Positions 5,111-5,525 of a stretch of DNA of 5,525 nucleotides are shown here, one piece after another. Below the pieces are notes generated by a model, which was not told the origin of the DNA, ran no database searches, and saw only the letters and a program-made list of their open reading frames with translations. The stretch spans positions 1 through 5,525 of the forward strand of contig JAFAVL010000768.1 in assembly GCA_019242465.1 (NCBI GenBank), read 5' to 3'. The stretch comes from Chroococcidiopsidaceae cyanobacterium CP_BM_RX_35 (GTDB lineage: Bacteria > Cyanobacteriota > Cyanobacteriia > Cyanobacteriales > Chroococcidiopsidaceae). Made by a program: the position numbers and the translations under genes. The first letter of the stretch is position 1. Each line of letters opens with the position of its first letter.

Positions 5111-5525
5111 CTAAATTTGTTGATAGCTATTGGCGTAGTATTTAATAGCTCGTTCAATACCACTTTTAAAGTCAATTTTATAGGTAAAATTTAATTTCTT
5201 TTGCTTTTGCGTATCTCCCCCCCTGGCAAAGACTCCTGAGGGCTTATCTGACATGCCCCTGACGTCGGGTTTGTAACCACAAACTTCAGCGGCCATCTTT
5301 GCAAATTCTTTAAAGCTCGTGTATATGCCCGTGGACAAGTTGATGGCCTCACAGTTTTCAAATTTGTCCATTGTTTGGAATACTCCGTCTACACAGTCTT
5401 CGATATGAATAAAATCACGCATCTGCTCGCCAGTTCCCCATACATGTAGGATTGATTTATCTCTGTTGTTTAGCGCCCGTTTGCAAATGCTGGGGAATGG
5501 ATACGAATCATCTTGATCCTCGCCA
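5111..5525 (-). CDS. NAD-dependent nucleotide-sugar epimerase/reductase, C-terminal part (GDP-fucose synthase-like)
   Basis: The frame is open from the right window edge to a TAG at 5113..5111, giving about 137 residues. The visible part is the substrate-binding, C-terminal side of an extended short-chain dehydrogenase/reductase. It begins DSYPFPSICKRAL, a proline-containing loop that contacts the sugar nucleotide, followed by the hallmark VWGTGEQMRDFIHIEDCVDG. AINLSTGIYTSFKEFAKMAA and the arginine-containing FARGGDTQKQKKLNF come next, and it closes GIERAIKYY. The wording is closest to GDP-L-fucose synthase-like and related epimerases. The NAD-binding GxxGxxG and catalytic YxxxK lie outside the window, so the exact reaction is open (epimerase, reductase or 4,6-dehydratase). 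It is followed 30 bases later by a glycosyltransferase in the same direction, fitting a surface-glycan operon. The start codon is beyond the window; an internal ATG at 5422 falls in the middle of the WGTGEQMRDF motif and is not a start. Confidence 0.88.
   Translation of the reverse strand, partial: GEDQDDSYPFPSICKRALNNRDKSILHVWGTGEQMRDFIHIEDCVDGVFQTMDKFENCEAINLSTGIYTSFKEFAKMAAEVCGYKPDVRGMSDKPSGVFARGGDTQKQKKLNFTYKIDFKSGIERAIKYYANSYQQI

Noticed and set aside
1..5525. CRISPR array, rRNA, complete tRNA or riboswitch
   Set aside because: I saw no regularly spaced repeats and no conserved RNA cores anywhere in the window.

Overview
The window looks like an accessory region of a cyanobacterial genome. 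This is inferred from the protein families, recognised by eye: a short cyanobacterial-type tyrosine recombinase C-terminus, IS5- and IS4-type transposase fragments, and a small conserved-hypothetical fragment. G+C is moderate. No rRNA, tRNA or CRISPR array is visible. The host identification is an inference, not a database result.

Positions 1-2488 carry a phage- or plasmid-like module. On the minus strand a ribbon-helix-helix DNA-binding protein (248..433) is followed 30 bases later by a partial small ORF that runs off the left edge (1..217). Divergent from it on the plus strand are a 77-residue orphan (599..832), a winged-helix replication-initiator-like protein (901..1890), a tightly coupled coiled-coil plus single-membrane-helix protein (1893..2201), and the C-terminal half of a tyrosine recombinase (2198..2488). 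The plus-strand genes have good Shine-Dalgarno sequences and short gaps, so 901..2488 is probably one transcript. The recombinase has lost its N-terminal half, so the module is probably a decayed or rearranged mobile element.

Positions 2489-3910 are a graveyard of broken genes on the minus strand. They include a conserved-hypothetical fragment with no start codon (2658..2978), a frameshifted IS5-type transposase C-terminus (3141..3364), and the first 18 residues of an IS4-type transposase (3740..3793). Between the two transposase fragments, and touching both, is a 375-bp non-coding segment bounded by 33-bp inverted repeats that match at 32 of 33 positions (3365..3739). This MITE-like segment is the most distinctive structure in the window.

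Positions 3911-5525 are ordinary chromosomal-type genes on the minus strand: the C-terminal part of an NAD-dependent nucleotide-sugar epimerase/reductase (5111..5525) and, 30 bases downstream, a GT-B glycosyltransferase (3911..5080). Together they suggest the end of a surface-polysaccharide or glycan gene cluster, with the IS debris lying just beyond its last gene.

I found no convincing new defence or other novel system. The items most worth checking are the inverted-repeat element, the initiator/coiled-coil/recombinase module, and the orphan small proteins.
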